In this document: positions 37,033-46,682 of the stretch, piece after piece | Numbering within the stretch: the stretch's first letter is position 1 | Layout of the letters: the number at the start of each line of letters is the position of its first letter | DNA from: Niabella beijingensis | GTDB taxonomy: Bacteria; Bacteroidota; Bacteroidia; Chitinophagales; Chitinophagaceae | Direction of reading: 5' to 3' | DNA: 64,000 nucleotides | Assembly (NCBI RefSeq): GCF_020034665.1 | Contig: NZ_JAIQDI010000001.1 | Location: 806,001 to 870,000, forward strand | Translations under genes and position numbers: made by a program | The notes under the pieces: generated by a model | What the model was told of the DNA's origin: nothing | Database searches by the model: none | What the model saw: only the letters and a program-made list of their open reading frames with translations

Positions 37033-38235
37033 TTATTTTAACGGCGCAATACTCAGTTCATCCACCAGCTTACCTCCCGGATCAAAAATGCGGAAACGGG
37101 CCTCGCTGCCGGTGATACTTGCTTTAATAATATTGTTGTTGGAATTCACAATGATGGGAAACCGGGTAGCTTCCGATGCCTGCTGAATGCGGTGGCGGTG
37201 TTCATGTGCACTCAGCATTACCTGAATGCCCGCCTCATTGAGGAGAGGCACCCATTTTTTTGTGATCTCCTGGTTGCCGTGCCAGCCGGTGGCCGGTGGT
37301 ATATGACAAATGGCAATCTTATATTTTGCTTTTCGGAAAGCGTCGGTTTGTACGACTGTACTTAGCCATTTTGCCTGCTCTGTACGGTATGCATCCATAT
37401 CCGTAATGCCACTGTATTCAATATCGGAATCCGGCTTATCCTCTCCTCCATCCAGTACAATAAAGCAGGCATCACCGCGCGTAAACATATAATAAAGATG
37501 ACCATTGTTACCGGGGAAGTATTCGGGAAAGCGCGCCGCGAACGGTCCGCGGGTTTCATGATTGCCACGGGCATAGTACATCGGCGTTTCGCTGGCAAAT
37601 AAAAGTGTCGCTGTGTCCATAAACCCGCGAAATACCTGCTCTTCACTCAGGGAGCTGCTGACCATATCGCCGTTAAACACCACAAAAGCAACGGATGAAA
37701 GATCGATCTGCCCCAGCAATTGTTTCAGTACATTGTTCCGTTCGTGGATGTCATTGACCACGGCAAACTCAAAGGGGCCGGGCTTTCCATTGGTACGAAA
37801 GCCAAGCGGCTTTTTCTGATAGACTGCAGTGGCCGCAACATCGCCGTATTGTACTTTTACCCATTCGTGCTTCAACACTTCCTGGCTGTATACTCTGTAA
37901 CGATAGCGCGTATCCGGGCCCAGGCCTCCCAGTGTGACCCGGTGTACCGTGCTTACATTCTTCAGTCCGTCAGAGGCGCTGAAATACTTTGGCCGCTCCT
38001 TCTGATAAAAATGGCTGCTGTCATCCGGGGCCAGCTCCACCCAGGCGATAGCAGGTTTGTTCGTTGTCCATACAATGGTTACGCTGGAGTCGGTCATCGC
38101 CTGCAAATAAGGCCCGTGTGTGATCATTATTTTCTCCTGTGCCCCCGTACAGAGCGAAACAGCAAGAAAAAGCAGGCAAAGCCCCGTTTTTACCGGGAAG
38201 GTCCATTCCCGGAGTCGTGCAATTTTCATAAACAT
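37033..38235 (-). CDS. Secreted metallophosphoesterase with purple-acid-phosphatase-like N-domain
   Basis: About 400 residues with a signal peptide (TGLCLLFLAVSLCTGAQ). Residues about 35-130 form a fibronectin-III-like domain (THGPYLQAMTDSSVTIVWTT, TRYRYRVYS), as in purple acid phosphatases. The calcineurin-like catalytic domain has the expected blocks: VVNDIHERN, VVFNGDMVSS, YARGNHETRG, ICHIPPATGWHGN and LSAHEHRH. It should hydrolyse phosphomono- or diesters in the periplasm. It is the last of four genes (SusC, SusD, EEP protein, this one) on the reverse strand. ATG at 38229 is an alternative start. Confidence 0.88.
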   Translation of the reverse strand: MFMKIARLREWTFPVKTGLCLLFLAVSLCTGAQEKIMITHGPYLQAMTDSSVTIVWTTNKPAIAWVELAPDDSSHFYQKERPKYFSASDGLKNVSTVHRVTLGGLGPDTRYRYRVYSQEVLKHEWVKVQYGDVAATAVYQKKPLGFRTNGKPGPFEFAVVNDIHERNNVLKQLLGQIDLSSVAFVVFNGDMVSSSLSEEQVFRGFMDTATLLFASETPMYYARGNHETRGPFAARFPEYFPGNNGHLYYMFTRGDACFIVLDGGEDKPDSDIEYSGITDMDAYRTEQAKWLSTVVQTDAFRKAKYKIAICHIPPATGWHGNQEITKKWVPLLNEAGIQVMLSAHEHRHRIQQASEATRFPIIVNSNNNIIKASITGSEARFRIFDPGGKLVDELSIAPLK

Positions 38236-38292
38236 TTTTTGTTTTGTCAAAAATACCGTAATCACTTTGGCAGTGAACCGGCTGCCTCCTTA

Positions 38293-39102
38293 TTACATCA
38301 GTTCTAATGTAACCAATACGGGCTTATGATCCGAAGCATCCTCTTTATCGATCACTTCCACCTTCTTCACTTTCCAGGCTGCGCCCTTGTTCAGAAAAAT
38401 ATAATCCAGGCGGATCCGGGGTTTGGTATAAGGGAAGGTCAGCTGCGGATTGCCAAACCGTACTGCAGCGTCCTCCATTCTCCCGCTAATGATCGCATAG
38501 GCCTTTGTATCGGGTGTAATATTAAAATCGCCTCCAACGGCCACAGGCAGCTTCATCTGTAACAGGATATCAGCAACAGCCTTTGCCTGGGCTTCCCGGT
38601 TCGTTTCAAACTCGTGGCATAGGTGGGTGCCGGCAAATACCATTTTCTTCCCGTTGGCAAACTGATGTTCGATGGTGATCAGTGCCCTGCCTTCACCCCC
38701 TGCCGGAACAGGCAGCTGATGCACCACGGGAACGGCGGCGTATTTCGACAATAAGCCCTCACCATAACCTCCTTCATTGTAATCCATGGCCTTTCCAAAA
38801 TAACCATGCATTCCGGTCATCTTTGCCAACTCGGCCACCAGGTCTTTTTTAACACCATTGTTAAAGGTGGCCGTTCTTTTCGTCATGCTGTCTACCTCCT
38901 GCATGGCCACAAAATCCGGCTGGTACTTTCTGATCACCGCAGCGATTTTTTCCAGATTGCTTTTCCCGTTGTTATAATGCTCCTCGCCATGATAGATATT
39001 ATAGGTAAGTACCTTTACTGTCTGAGCGTTGCTCCTGTTGACATATATACCGGCCAGCAGGAAGATGAGGGCTAAAAAAATATGCTTGTTCATTGCGGTC
39101 AT
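38293..39102 (-). CDS. Secreted endonuclease/exonuclease/phosphatase (EEP) family protein
   Basis: A 269-residue EEP-fold hydrolase with a signal peptide (KHIFLALIFLLAGIYVNRSNAQ). Catalytic blocks: VLTYNIYHGEEH, FVAMQEVDSM (metal Glu), AVGGDFNITPD (catalytic Asp/Asn) and ASDHKPVLVTLEL (terminal His). The fold covers DNases, sphingomyelinases, inositol-polyphosphate and other phosphodiesterases; motifs alone do not choose. It lies between SusD and the metallophosphoesterase, 58 bp from the latter. The ATG at 39093 is an equally good start and places the signal peptide at residue 1. Confidence 0.88.
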   Translation of the reverse strand: MTAMNKHIFLALIFLLAGIYVNRSNAQTVKVLTYNIYHGEEHYNNGKSNLEKIAAVIRKYQPDFVAMQEVDSMTKRTATFNNGVKKDLVAELAKMTGMHGYFGKAMDYNEGGYGEGLLSKYAAVPVVHQLPVPAGGEGRALITIEHQFANGKKMVFAGTHLCHEFETNREAQAKAVADILLQMKLPVAVGGDFNITPDTKAYAIISGRMEDAAVRFGNPQLTFPYTKPRIRLDYIFLNKGAAWKVKKVEVIDKEDASDHKPVLVTLELM

Positions 39103-39141
39103 TTTTTTTGTTTATGATTAATCATTACCGGAACAGCAGGT

Positions 39142-39168
39142 GGTACCGGTCCGTATTGCACCGGTACC
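39142..39168 (-). terminator. Intercistronic hairpin after susD
   Basis: GGTACCGGT and ACCGGTACC pair perfectly over 9 bp with a 9-base loop. It lies between the SusD stop and the EEP gene. No T run follows on the reverse strand, so it may act as an attenuator or RNA-stability hairpin that sets SusCD expression above that of the distal enzymes. Confidence 0.5.
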
Positions 39169-39200
39169 GCCCTTGTTTAAGTTCTGTTCCTTCGCGACAT

Positions 39201-40952
39201 TTATTTCCAGTTAGGGTTTTGCACGAGATTGGGGTTTAACTGTATTTCCTGAACAGGAATCGGTTCCAGGTAATCCCTTGTTTCATCAAATACTTTTGTT
39301 ACCTGCGGATTTACCAGGATGGGGCCTCCATTTGTATTGTTTTCAAGAATGATCTCGCTCCCCAGTTTCAGGTATTGCGGACCGCTTTCCGGAGGCCGGG
39401 TTCCTGTATAGATATAGACATCCACCTTACCATCTCCATCCAGGTCATAAGGGCCCACACCCGGAAAATACATTCCCTTGAACTGTTCGGCAAACAGGTG
39501 CCCTTCCTTCCAACGCAACAGATCCCTGCGGCGGAAGCTCTCCATTACCAGCTCGATCCTTCGCTCACGGCGGATCTCAAGTATCACACCCTTATTCGTT
39601 CCAGAAACATGTGTATACTGGCCGGCGAGATAGCTGTCCGGATTTCCGTTGGCAGCCCCCATGTTCATATCCGGCATGCCAACACGGTCGCGCAGTAATT
39701 TGATCGATTTGTCGATGTCCGCCTGGGTCAGCGTTCCCAACTCCGCCTTGGCCTCTGCAAAGTTCAGCAACACTTCTGCATACCGGATCAGCGGCATATC
39801 ATTTGTAGAGCGGTTATAAAAATCTTCGGCTTCCGTTGTTACAAATTTTATCAGCTGGTATCCCGTAACGGTTCCGGTAAAATCAGGAGGCAGTGTCTTG
39901 GTATTTCCGGTCCGCGTATACCCGGGCGTTCTTATGGTTTGCGACAGGCGCGGATCACGATCCTGCACTTCATTAAAAAACGGCTGTGTGTTATAGCCTG
40001 CTTTATCTGTAAACCGGCTTCCATCCTTCATCAGGTAGCTGTTTACCAGTTTTTTCTCCAGGCCCGGCCGGCCGTAAGAAGCCGTCAGTGTATAATAGTT
40101 TACGTTATGCCATATCTGCAGATCGTTGCTGTACCTCCGGGTCAGGATCACTTCTTTATCGATGGCAGCTTTTGAAGAAAACAATTCCTGATAGGCTTTA
40201 TCCGGTGTGCTCGTATACAACTGATACGTGTCGCTGTCGATCAGTTCTTCTGCAGCGGTTGCGGCTGCTGTCAAAAATTTATCCGCATCCGGCAGGTTGA
40301 ATTCAGGATGATATTTCCGGAAAGTCCCTTCAAACAGACAGATCCTTGATTTATAAGCAAGCGCCGCCCATCTGGTGACTTTTTCAACGGATTTGCTATC
40401 ATTCATCCAGCTGATCGCAGTATCAAGGTCCGCCAGTACGCTGTCCATTACCAGGGTCCGCCTATCCCTGGGCCGGTTCAACAGTGAAGAGTCCTGGATA
40501 TCAATGACTGCTCCATACCAGGGTACGTCTCCGAATGTAGCCACCTTATCAAAATAAAAAAGCGCTCTGAAAAGATGTGCCACGCCTCCATAATGCCTTG
40601 CCGCAGGAACCTGCGCCTTTGTATAGTTCATCAAAAAATAGTTGATATTCCTCAGGTGATACCAGTTCCAGCTTCCACCGGAAACCGGCACCACCCGTTT
40701 CCCTGTTAAGAAATCATTCAGACTGTTCTTGATTACGTTATCGTCATCTTCATTATAAACGCCTTCTGCGTTGGGAATCACCGCCGTGTTTCCATAAAAG
40801 GAATTGGTATAAAGTTCCAGGTCTTTTTCTGTGTTAAAAAAGATCTCGGGAATGATTTCGCTTTGCGGGGTCCTGTCCAGGAATCCCTTTTTACACTGAA
40901 CCAGGAATCCCGATAAAAAAATGAACAGAACGATTACTTTATATTGCTTCAT
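39201..40952 (-). CDS. SusD/RagB-family nutrient-binding lipoprotein
   Basis: About 583 residues. I start at the ATG at 40952 (MKQYKVIVLFIFLSGFLVQC), which gives a lipoprotein signal with Cys20; the longer frame has no signal. After the lipid anchor comes KKGFLDRTPQSEI, typical of SusD. The TPR-like alpha-helical scaffold has HLRNINYFLMNYTKA, LFRALFYFDKVATFGDVPWY and RWAALAYKSRICLFEG, and the C-terminal RagB part has RYAEVLLNFAEAKAEL and IRRERRIELVMESFRRRDLLRWKEG. It forms the surface lid over the SusC barrel and binds the imported ligand. It starts 11 bp after the SusC stop. Confidence 0.94.
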   Translation of the reverse strand: MKQYKVIVLFIFLSGFLVQCKKGFLDRTPQSEIIPEIFFNTEKDLELYTNSFYGNTAVIPNAEGVYNEDDDNVIKNSLNDFLTGKRVVPVSGGSWNWYHLRNINYFLMNYTKAQVPAARHYGGVAHLFRALFYFDKVATFGDVPWYGAVIDIQDSSLLNRPRDRRTLVMDSVLADLDTAISWMNDSKSVEKVTRWAALAYKSRICLFEGTFRKYHPEFNLPDADKFLTAAATAAEELIDSDTYQLYTSTPDKAYQELFSSKAAIDKEVILTRRYSNDLQIWHNVNYYTLTASYGRPGLEKKLVNSYLMKDGSRFTDKAGYNTQPFFNEVQDRDPRLSQTIRTPGYTRTGNTKTLPPDFTGTVTGYQLIKFVTTEAEDFYNRSTNDMPLIRYAEVLLNFAEAKAELGTLTQADIDKSIKLLRDRVGMPDMNMGAANGNPDSYLAGQYTHVSGTNKGVILEIRRERRIELVMESFRRRDLLRWKEGHLFAEQFKGMYFPGVGPYDLDGDGKVDVYIYTGTRPPESGPQYLKLGSEIILENNTNGGPILVNPQVTKVFDETRDYLEPIPVQEIQLNPNLVQNPNWK

Positions 40953-40963
40953 ATCATTTGTGT

Positions 40964-43900
40964 TTAAAAAGAAAGATCCAGACCAAAAGAATAGATTTTG
41001 CTGATCGGGTAGATCCGCCCGTTTGCTTCCGCTGCCGCCATTTCCGGATCGATGTATTTTGTTTTGAGTTTGGTAGCTGTAAAAATATTGTCGCCGCTTA
41101 AGTAGATCCGGCAACGGGAAATTTTGACTTTTGACAGCCAGCTTTCCGGCAACGAATACCCGATGCTCAGGTTCTTCAGCCGGATATAAGCAAGGTCCTG
41201 CAAATAACGGTCATTGGGCGCGTTCAGTGATCCGCCTGCATTCAGTGCTTCATAGCCACGCAGTTTCGGGAAATAAGCATTGGGGTTCTCCTCGTTCCAG
41301 ATCTTTTCCTCGAAATCAACCGGCAGAAATGAATAATAGGGCCGGGAATACGGTCCCCAGAACTTGTCCGCATTCGCTCCCGGATACCATTGCTGCTTTC
41401 CGATCCCCTGCAGGAATACCGACAGGTCAAAGCCATTCCAGTCGGCACCCAGGTTGATCCCGAATGTATAGCGGGGCTGCTTATTTCCTATTTTTACCAG
41501 GTCCCCATGATCTTCCAATGTATTCTTCCCGTTGTTCACAACACCATCGCCGTTCACATCAATGAACTTCATATCGCCGGCCATCAGTTTCGACCAGTTG
41601 CCCGGCGCACCCAGCCGTTGTTTGTTTACAAAATCCTGGTTTACGGTTTTCTGGTATTCGGTGGCCTCCTCATCTGTTTTAAAGAATCCCCCGATCTTAT
41701 ACCCCCAGATCTCGCCCAGCTCCTGCCCTACATAGTAATTGCTCAGCAGGTTTTGAGGATTGTCGAACCGGGTGATCTTTGCTTTATAATCACCCACGCC
41801 TACACTTACATTATAATTAAAGGGCTTGCCTGCAACGGATGCATGATCGCTCCAGGCCAACAGCAGTTCCCAGCCTCTTGTCTGCATATCGCCGGCATTG
41901 GTCTTGGGCGAGGCTTCGCCGTAAACAGCCGGCAGGGTCTTTCCGGGGATCAGCATATCCAGTGTATTCCGTACGTACCAGTCATAAGTAATATTCAACC
42001 GGTTTTTTAATATGCCGATATCCACACCTACATCAACCGACTTGGAACGTTCCCAGGTAAGACTTTGCAAAATGGGCACGGGAACCGCAAGGGATTGTCC
42101 CCGTGTTCCGTTAAAAATATAATCCATTGTTCCACGGCGCAGCGTTGGAATATAGCCATAAACTGCGGCTTCCTGCTGGTTGCCCAGCGATCCGTAAGAG
42201 CTTCTTAATTTAAATTCGCTGATCGCACCCTTCAGTGAGCTCCAGAACGGTTCCTCGCTCACCCGCCAGCCTCCCGATACGGAAGGGAAAAAACCAAAAC
42301 GCTGGCCCTTGGGAAAACGCGATGATCCGTCATACCGCCCGTTGAATTCCAGTAAATATTTTCCATTGAAGTCGTAATTCAGCCTGGAAAAATACCCCTG
42401 CAATGCCCATTCTTCCGCCTGCCCGTCCAGCGTTGCCTGCCCGGTAGCCAGCCTGAAATCATTCAGGTCTTCAGAAAGCAGGTCCGTATTTCTTGCTTTG
42501 ATCTGTTTGAAGGTGCGCAGCTCCTGGTTATAGCCGGCCATAATCTTAAAATTATGCAGTCCTGCCTTTTTTGCATAACTACCGAAAACATTCACGGCCT
42601 GGTATTGTATCAGGTTCACCTCCTCTGCCAGGTAATCATTGCCTACATAGCTGATCACTCCGGGGTTGATGGACCAGGGCGCCTTTGTTCTGCGCTGCAT
42701 GGTGGAATACGGATTGAACGTATAAGAATAATTCCCCGTGATCTCCATTCCTTTAATGGGTTTAAAGGTAGCCCCCACCAGGTTGATCAGCTCCAGCCGT
42801 TTTTCATCCCCCTTGGATTTTCCGTGCAGCAGGTCGGCAAAGATCCCATCCCCGATCGAATAGCTGTTCAGACCGGAACTGTAAGTGGCGGTACCATCCG
42901 GGTTTACGGGAACATAAGAAGGCAATGCATGTACCGTAATGGACACAAAATTGCTGTTCCATCCCCATCCGGGATAGGTGTACTTACCCGTATTAAAATA
43001 GGTATTGGTGAACAGCTCCAGCTTGTCGGATAAGCGTGCAGTGATCTTTGCACGGAAATTATAAGAGGTATAATTATCCTGGTTGATCTGCATCATTCCG
43101 TCCTTGCCGTATATCCTTCCGGAAATCAGAAAGTCGATCTTCTCCGACCCTCCGGTGATGCTCAGAGAATGTTCTCTTGAAGGTTGCCAGTCGCGGAACA
43201 TTGTGTGCCACCAGTCCGTATTTCCATAATACATGTACTGATCCTTTCCGCTGCGGTTGGTGATCACAACACTGGGCAGCGACTTATCGGTCTGCCGCTT
43301 TTTCAATTCCTCATAATCCTCTTCCGTATAACGGGTATAGGTATTGCCGGTTGCCCGCAGGAAAGCCTCGTCATTCAGTTTTGCCGATGTGTACCCATCC
43401 GTTATAAAATCGGTCCGGGTGGTTAGTCCGGCCCACCCGAAATTATTGGAATAATTAACGGTCATCTTACCCCGCTTTGCTTTCTTTGTGGTAACGAGGA
43501 TCACTCCAAAAGATCCCCGGGCACCATAAATTGCCGCGGATGCCGCGTCTTTTAACACGCTGATATTCTCCACATCCCTGGGGTTGATACTGTTGAGGTT
43601 GCCGGGAACGCCGTCGATCAGTATCAGCGGAGCGCCGCCCCCATTGATGGACGTATTCCCTCTTATATTAAAACTTCCCTCTGCACCTGGTCGTCCCGTA
43701 TTAAAATTGATATTGACATTCGGAATGGCCCCCTGTAAGGCCTGCGAGATATTGGCCACCGGCCGGTTCTCCAGCGCTTCTGCCCCTACCTGGCTTACAG
43801 CCCCGGTAAGGTTTACTTTTTTCTGTGTGCCATAGCCCACTACGATCACCTCGTCCAGTTTATTGTCATCTTTTTTAAGAACGATCCGGATGTCCTTCTG

Positions 43901-44476
43901 ATCTTTTACGGTTACTTCCTGTGGCAGGTATCCGACGGTGGATGCGATCAGCACAGCGTTTTCATCGCTGACATTCAGTGAGAAACTTCCGTCTTCAGCA
44001 GTGGAGGTACCGTTGGCGGTGCTTTTTTCAATGACACTGACCCCTGCCAGCGGGTTGCCGTTTTCATCCACCACTGTTCCCTTTACCTGTAACGCCGCAA
44101 TACCGGTTGGCTGACCAATGATCACCACCAGTCCGTTACTCATTTTTTTATAGGAATAACCGGTAACACTTAACAGTTGTTCCATCACATAATCGATGGT
44201 TGCATTTTTGGCCAACAGATCGATCTTTTTGTTGTTCAGCCCCAGTTCATCGGTATAAAAGAACCGGTACTCATACCGGGACTGTATCTTGTTCAAAATA
44301 GCGGAAATGGAAGTATTTTTCACCTCCAGGGTTATCCTGCTCTGGGAGTTGCTGTTTATTGAAAATGCCTGAAACGATGTAGCGAACAGAATAACGATAC
44401 TAAGCTTCATCAACAATAGATATTTGATAATCAAATGCCCTGGCATAGCAGTCCCAGGGCAATCATTTTTTTTCAT
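40964..44476 (-). CDS. SusC/RagA TonB-dependent transporter with STN signalling domain
   Basis: About 1170 residues; the start at 44476 (MKKNDCPGTAMPGHL) gives a long SusC-type signal with hydrophobic core LLLMKLSIVILFATSFQAFS. Next is an STN domain (ITLEVKNTSISAILNKIQSR...TIDYVMEQLLSVTGYSY), then a CarboxypepD_reg-like domain (VKGTVVDENGNPLAGVSVIE), the TonB-box-like DEVIVVGYGTQKK, a plug (ALQGAIPNVNI, LILIDGVPGNLNS, LKDAASAAIYGARGSFGVI) and a C-terminal barrel ending in an aromatic residue (FGLDLSF). The STN domain contacts an anti-sigma factor, and a FecR/sigma pair is encoded directly upstream. Substrate unknown; the downstream enzymes suggest a phosphate ester. Confidence 0.95.
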   Translation of the reverse strand: MKKNDCPGTAMPGHLIIKYLLLMKLSIVILFATSFQAFSINSNSQSRITLEVKNTSISAILNKIQSRYEYRFFYTDELGLNNKKIDLLAKNATIDYVMEQLLSVTGYSYKKMSNGLVVIIGQPTGIAALQVKGTVVDENGNPLAGVSVIEKSTANGTSTAEDGSFSLNVSDENAVLIASTVGYLPQEVTVKDQKDIRIVLKKDDNKLDEVIVVGYGTQKKVNLTGAVSQVGAEALENRPVANISQALQGAIPNVNINFNTGRPGAEGSFNIRGNTSINGGGAPLILIDGVPGNLNSINPRDVENISVLKDAASAAIYGARGSFGVILVTTKKAKRGKMTVNYSNNFGWAGLTTRTDFITDGYTSAKLNDEAFLRATGNTYTRYTEEDYEELKKRQTDKSLPSVVITNRSGKDQYMYYGNTDWWHTMFRDWQPSREHSLSITGGSEKIDFLISGRIYGKDGMMQINQDNYTSYNFRAKITARLSDKLELFTNTYFNTGKYTYPGWGWNSNFVSITVHALPSYVPVNPDGTATYSSGLNSYSIGDGIFADLLHGKSKGDEKRLELINLVGATFKPIKGMEITGNYSYTFNPYSTMQRRTKAPWSINPGVISYVGNDYLAEEVNLIQYQAVNVFGSYAKKAGLHNFKIMAGYNQELRTFKQIKARNTDLLSEDLNDFRLATGQATLDGQAEEWALQGYFSRLNYDFNGKYLLEFNGRYDGSSRFPKGQRFGFFPSVSGGWRVSEEPFWSSLKGAISEFKLRSSYGSLGNQQEAAVYGYIPTLRRGTMDYIFNGTRGQSLAVPVPILQSLTWERSKSVDVGVDIGILKNRLNITYDWYVRNTLDMLIPGKTLPAVYGEASPKTNAGDMQTRGWELLLAWSDHASVAGKPFNYNVSVGVGDYKAKITRFDNPQNLLSNYYVGQELGEIWGYKIGGFFKTDEEATEYQKTVNQDFVNKQRLGAPGNWSKLMAGDMKFIDVNGDGVVNNGKNTLEDHGDLVKIGNKQPRYTFGINLGADWNGFDLSVFLQGIGKQQWYPGANADKFWGPYSRPYYSFLPVDFEEKIWNEENPNAYFPKLRGYEALNAGGSLNAPNDRYLQDLAYIRLKNLSIGYSLPESWLSKVKISRCRIYLSGDNIFTATKLKTKYIDPEMAAAEANGRIYPISKIYSFGLDLSF

Positions 44477-44914
44477 ATTTTTGTTTTTTAGAATGAGATA
44501 GAAAATGATTGCACACGTTGCAATTATGTACTGTCTTACTATGGGGAATGTTCCAGCATTTCCCATTTTTGTTTTTAAAAATTTATGCGTTTCGCTTCAT
44601 AGAATTTTTTGTTGATTTTAGTTTATAAAAAGCTTCCTCCTATCAGGAGGTCCTGTTTTCAGGAACGGGATCGACTTGTCGGGGTATGCGGGCGAAGGTA
44701 ATGTGGAATACCCGACTTCACATCATCCGGAAGCCTGCTTAAAAATTATTTAATATAGCGTTTCAGTCACTTCCCCTATAGTTTCATCAGCAGGCACCAA
44801 TGCGTTTATAACAGACTTAATAATCAGGTCTGCTATACAACTGCACACTGGTTTCTGACCAGCAACGGAATGGTCTTTAATGGCCGGCTGTCAAAACCGT
44901 TCGATTCCGAAATA
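44477..44914. other. Intergenic region between fecR and susC
   Basis: 438 bp with no gene. It contains a small hairpin at 44636-44650 (CCTCCT/AGGAGG), an inverted repeat ATTGCA-CACGT-TGCAAT at 44508-44524, and a stem formed by ATGGGAAATG/CATTCCCCAT at 44541-44566 close to the SusC start. The susC promoter, presumably read by the cognate ECF sigma factor, should be here, but I cannot identify its elements. Confidence 0.5.
44636..44650 (-). terminator. Possible terminator between fecR and susC
   Basis: On the reverse strand CCTCCT-GAT-AGGAGG forms a GC-rich 6-bp stem, followed by AAGCTTTTT. It is short and lies about 265 nt after the FecR stop. Confidence 0.35.
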
Positions 44915-45952
44915 CTAATAGATGGTCACTATATCTTTTTCGATTTTATATTTTATACCCGCAGACAATTGCAATGACTGCAACACGTCTTCAAGCTTAT
45001 CGTTTTCAAATGTTCCACTGAAAGTCCGGGTAACAGGCCTGTTCCTGCACACGATTTTTATATCATACCAGCGCTCCAATACAGGAATGATCTGTTCAAG
45101 ACGGTCTTTGTCAAAAACCAGTTTATTGTTGACCCATTCCGTTTCAGACACGGAAGAATCCAGAGGGTTCGATTTTACTGCCAGCAACTCCAGCTGAGGC
45201 AGGTCTGTGGTCTCTTCCTTCGATAACGGCTCCGGATAGGTATTCCGGATCACCAGTTTCTCGTTTGGTGACAGCATGATCTTCTTATTTGATGCATGTT
45301 TCAGACTTACCTGCACCGAGCCGCTTATCAATGTGGTTTGTGTGCTGGGTTCATCTGCGTAACTCCGTACATTAAATACTGTTCCGAAAACCCGTACATC
45401 GATATTCTTGGTATGTACGATAAAAGGACGTTTCGGATCATGCACCACTTCAAAATAAGCTTCCCCGGTCAGTTCCACCTCCCTCATATCCTTTCCAAAA
45501 GACGGATCGTATGTTAACCGGCTATCTGCATTCACCCAAACCTTCGTGCCATCGGGAAGTACGATATTGGTTTTGTTTCCTTTTTTTGTGGCCACCACAT
45601 TGGGCAATACCTGACCGGCATTCCCGTTCCGGTAATATACGACTCCAGTCAGTACGATGATCAGCACCGCCGCCGCCGCACCCAGTACCCACCGGACAAC
45701 CGGAACATTCCGGCGTCCCCTTTTTTTCCGGTCAATTTTGTTCTGTACATTCCGGATAAAATCATCCACCTCTTTTTCAGGAACTGCTCCCTCATAGGTG
45801 GTTAAAGTGGTCATAAGCTCCTCTAAAGCCAGAGCAAAAGACTGGTCATCAGGGTTTTCTTTGAGAAGCCGGCTCAACTCAATCTGCTCCTGCAAGGTGA
45901 GTTCCCCCGCACTCTTTTTACCCAACAATTCCAATAACCGGTCATTATCCAT
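44915..45952 (-). CDS. FecR-family anti-sigma factor
   Basis: About 345 residues. The cytoplasmic N-terminus (about 1-85) binds the sigma factor; one membrane helix follows (VVRWVLGAAAAVLIIVLTGVVYY), then a periplasmic FecR domain: NIVLPDGTKVWVNADSRLTYD, VELTGEAYFEVVHDPKRPFIVHT and VRVFGTVFNVRSY are signature blocks. The C-terminus (TRTFSGTFENDKLEDVLQSLQLS) is an STN-like domain found in Bacteroidota FecR proteins. It lies 65 bp downstream of the sigma gene. The start at 45952 has GAAGG upstream; the GTG at 45964 is less likely. Confidence 0.94.
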   Translation of the reverse strand: MDNDRLLELLGKKSAGELTLQEQIELSRLLKENPDDQSFALALEELMTTLTTYEGAVPEKEVDDFIRNVQNKIDRKKRGRRNVPVVRWVLGAAAAVLIIVLTGVVYYRNGNAGQVLPNVVATKKGNKTNIVLPDGTKVWVNADSRLTYDPSFGKDMREVELTGEAYFEVVHDPKRPFIVHTKNIDVRVFGTVFNVRSYADEPSTQTTLISGSVQVSLKHASNKKIMLSPNEKLVIRNTYPEPLSKEETTDLPQLELLAVKSNPLDSSVSETEWVNNKLVFDKDRLEQIIPVLERWYDIKIVCRNRPVTRTFSGTFENDKLEDVLQSLQLSAGIKYKIEKDIVTIY

Positions 45953-46017
45953 AAAAGCCTTCACCTGTATATAGTGTGTTTTTTGCAGGGGAACCCCTAA
46001 AAGATTGTGGTATTTTT

Positions 46018-46605
46018 TTAAGAAGATCTCGATTTTTTTTCAAAAAAGTTGCTCCGGTATTCCGGGAAAGCATTTTTAAGCGTCAGGGAAAGTGTCCTTA
46101 AGGCTATAGTCATCTGGGCTTCTACTGTTTTTACAGAAATATCCAGGATACTTGCCACTTCGCTGTATTTTAATCCCTCATCCTTTATAAGGCGGAAGAT
46201 CAGCCGGCATCGCGGTGGCAGTTTATTGACCGCTTCCGCTATCTGTTTTAAATTCTCTTCACTGAGGAGCTTCGAATCGGACCCGGTGTATGCCATAATC
46301 AATGAGTCTCCCAGCTCATCACAATGAATGCGTTTCTTTCTCCCCAGCTCTGCAAAACAGGAATATTTAACCGCCCGGTAGAGGTAATTGGACAGATTGT
46401 TGATCGCCGGAAGTGTTTTTTTATTTTCCCAGAGCTGAACAAAGATATCCTGGATGAGTTCTTCGCCAAGCAACCGATCGTTGAGTATGGAATTTGCGAA
46501 TGATAATAGGCCCGGATAATAATAACGCATCAATTCATTGAATGCATTTTCATTCCCTTCTCCGGAGATCAGTTTTATAAGATATGGCAGATCCGCCTTT
46601 TGCAT
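46018..46605 (-). CDS. ECF RNA polymerase sigma factor (FecI-like)
   Basis: A 195-residue sigma-70 ECF factor. Region 2 has YYPGLLSFANSILNDRLLGEELIQDIFVQLWENK; region 4 has LPPRCRLIFRLIKDEGLKYSEVASILDISVKTVEAQM with the helix-turn-helix. There is no region 3. It pairs with the FecR protein directly downstream and with the STN-bearing SusC, the standard cell-surface signalling set for turning on SusCD loci in this phylum. Confidence 0.95.
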   Translation of the reverse strand: MQKADLPYLIKLISGEGNENAFNELMRYYYPGLLSFANSILNDRLLGEELIQDIFVQLWENKKTLPAINNLSNYLYRAVKYSCFAELGRKKRIHCDELGDSLIMAYTGSDSKLLSEENLKQIAEAVNKLPPRCRLIFRLIKDEGLKYSEVASILDISVKTVEAQMTIALRTLSLTLKNAFPEYRSNFFEKKSRSS

Positions 46606-46682
46606 GCGCCGGCTAAAATAAGTAATATACCGTAAAACAAAAAAACGACTATAGCCTGCCGTACTAACCGGTTCAGAAAATA

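Noticed and set aside
36929..37186. Small forward open frame of 85 codons
   Set aside because: It spans a dispersed repeat and the 3' end of the reverse-strand metallophosphoesterase; composition and translated sequence do not look like a protein.
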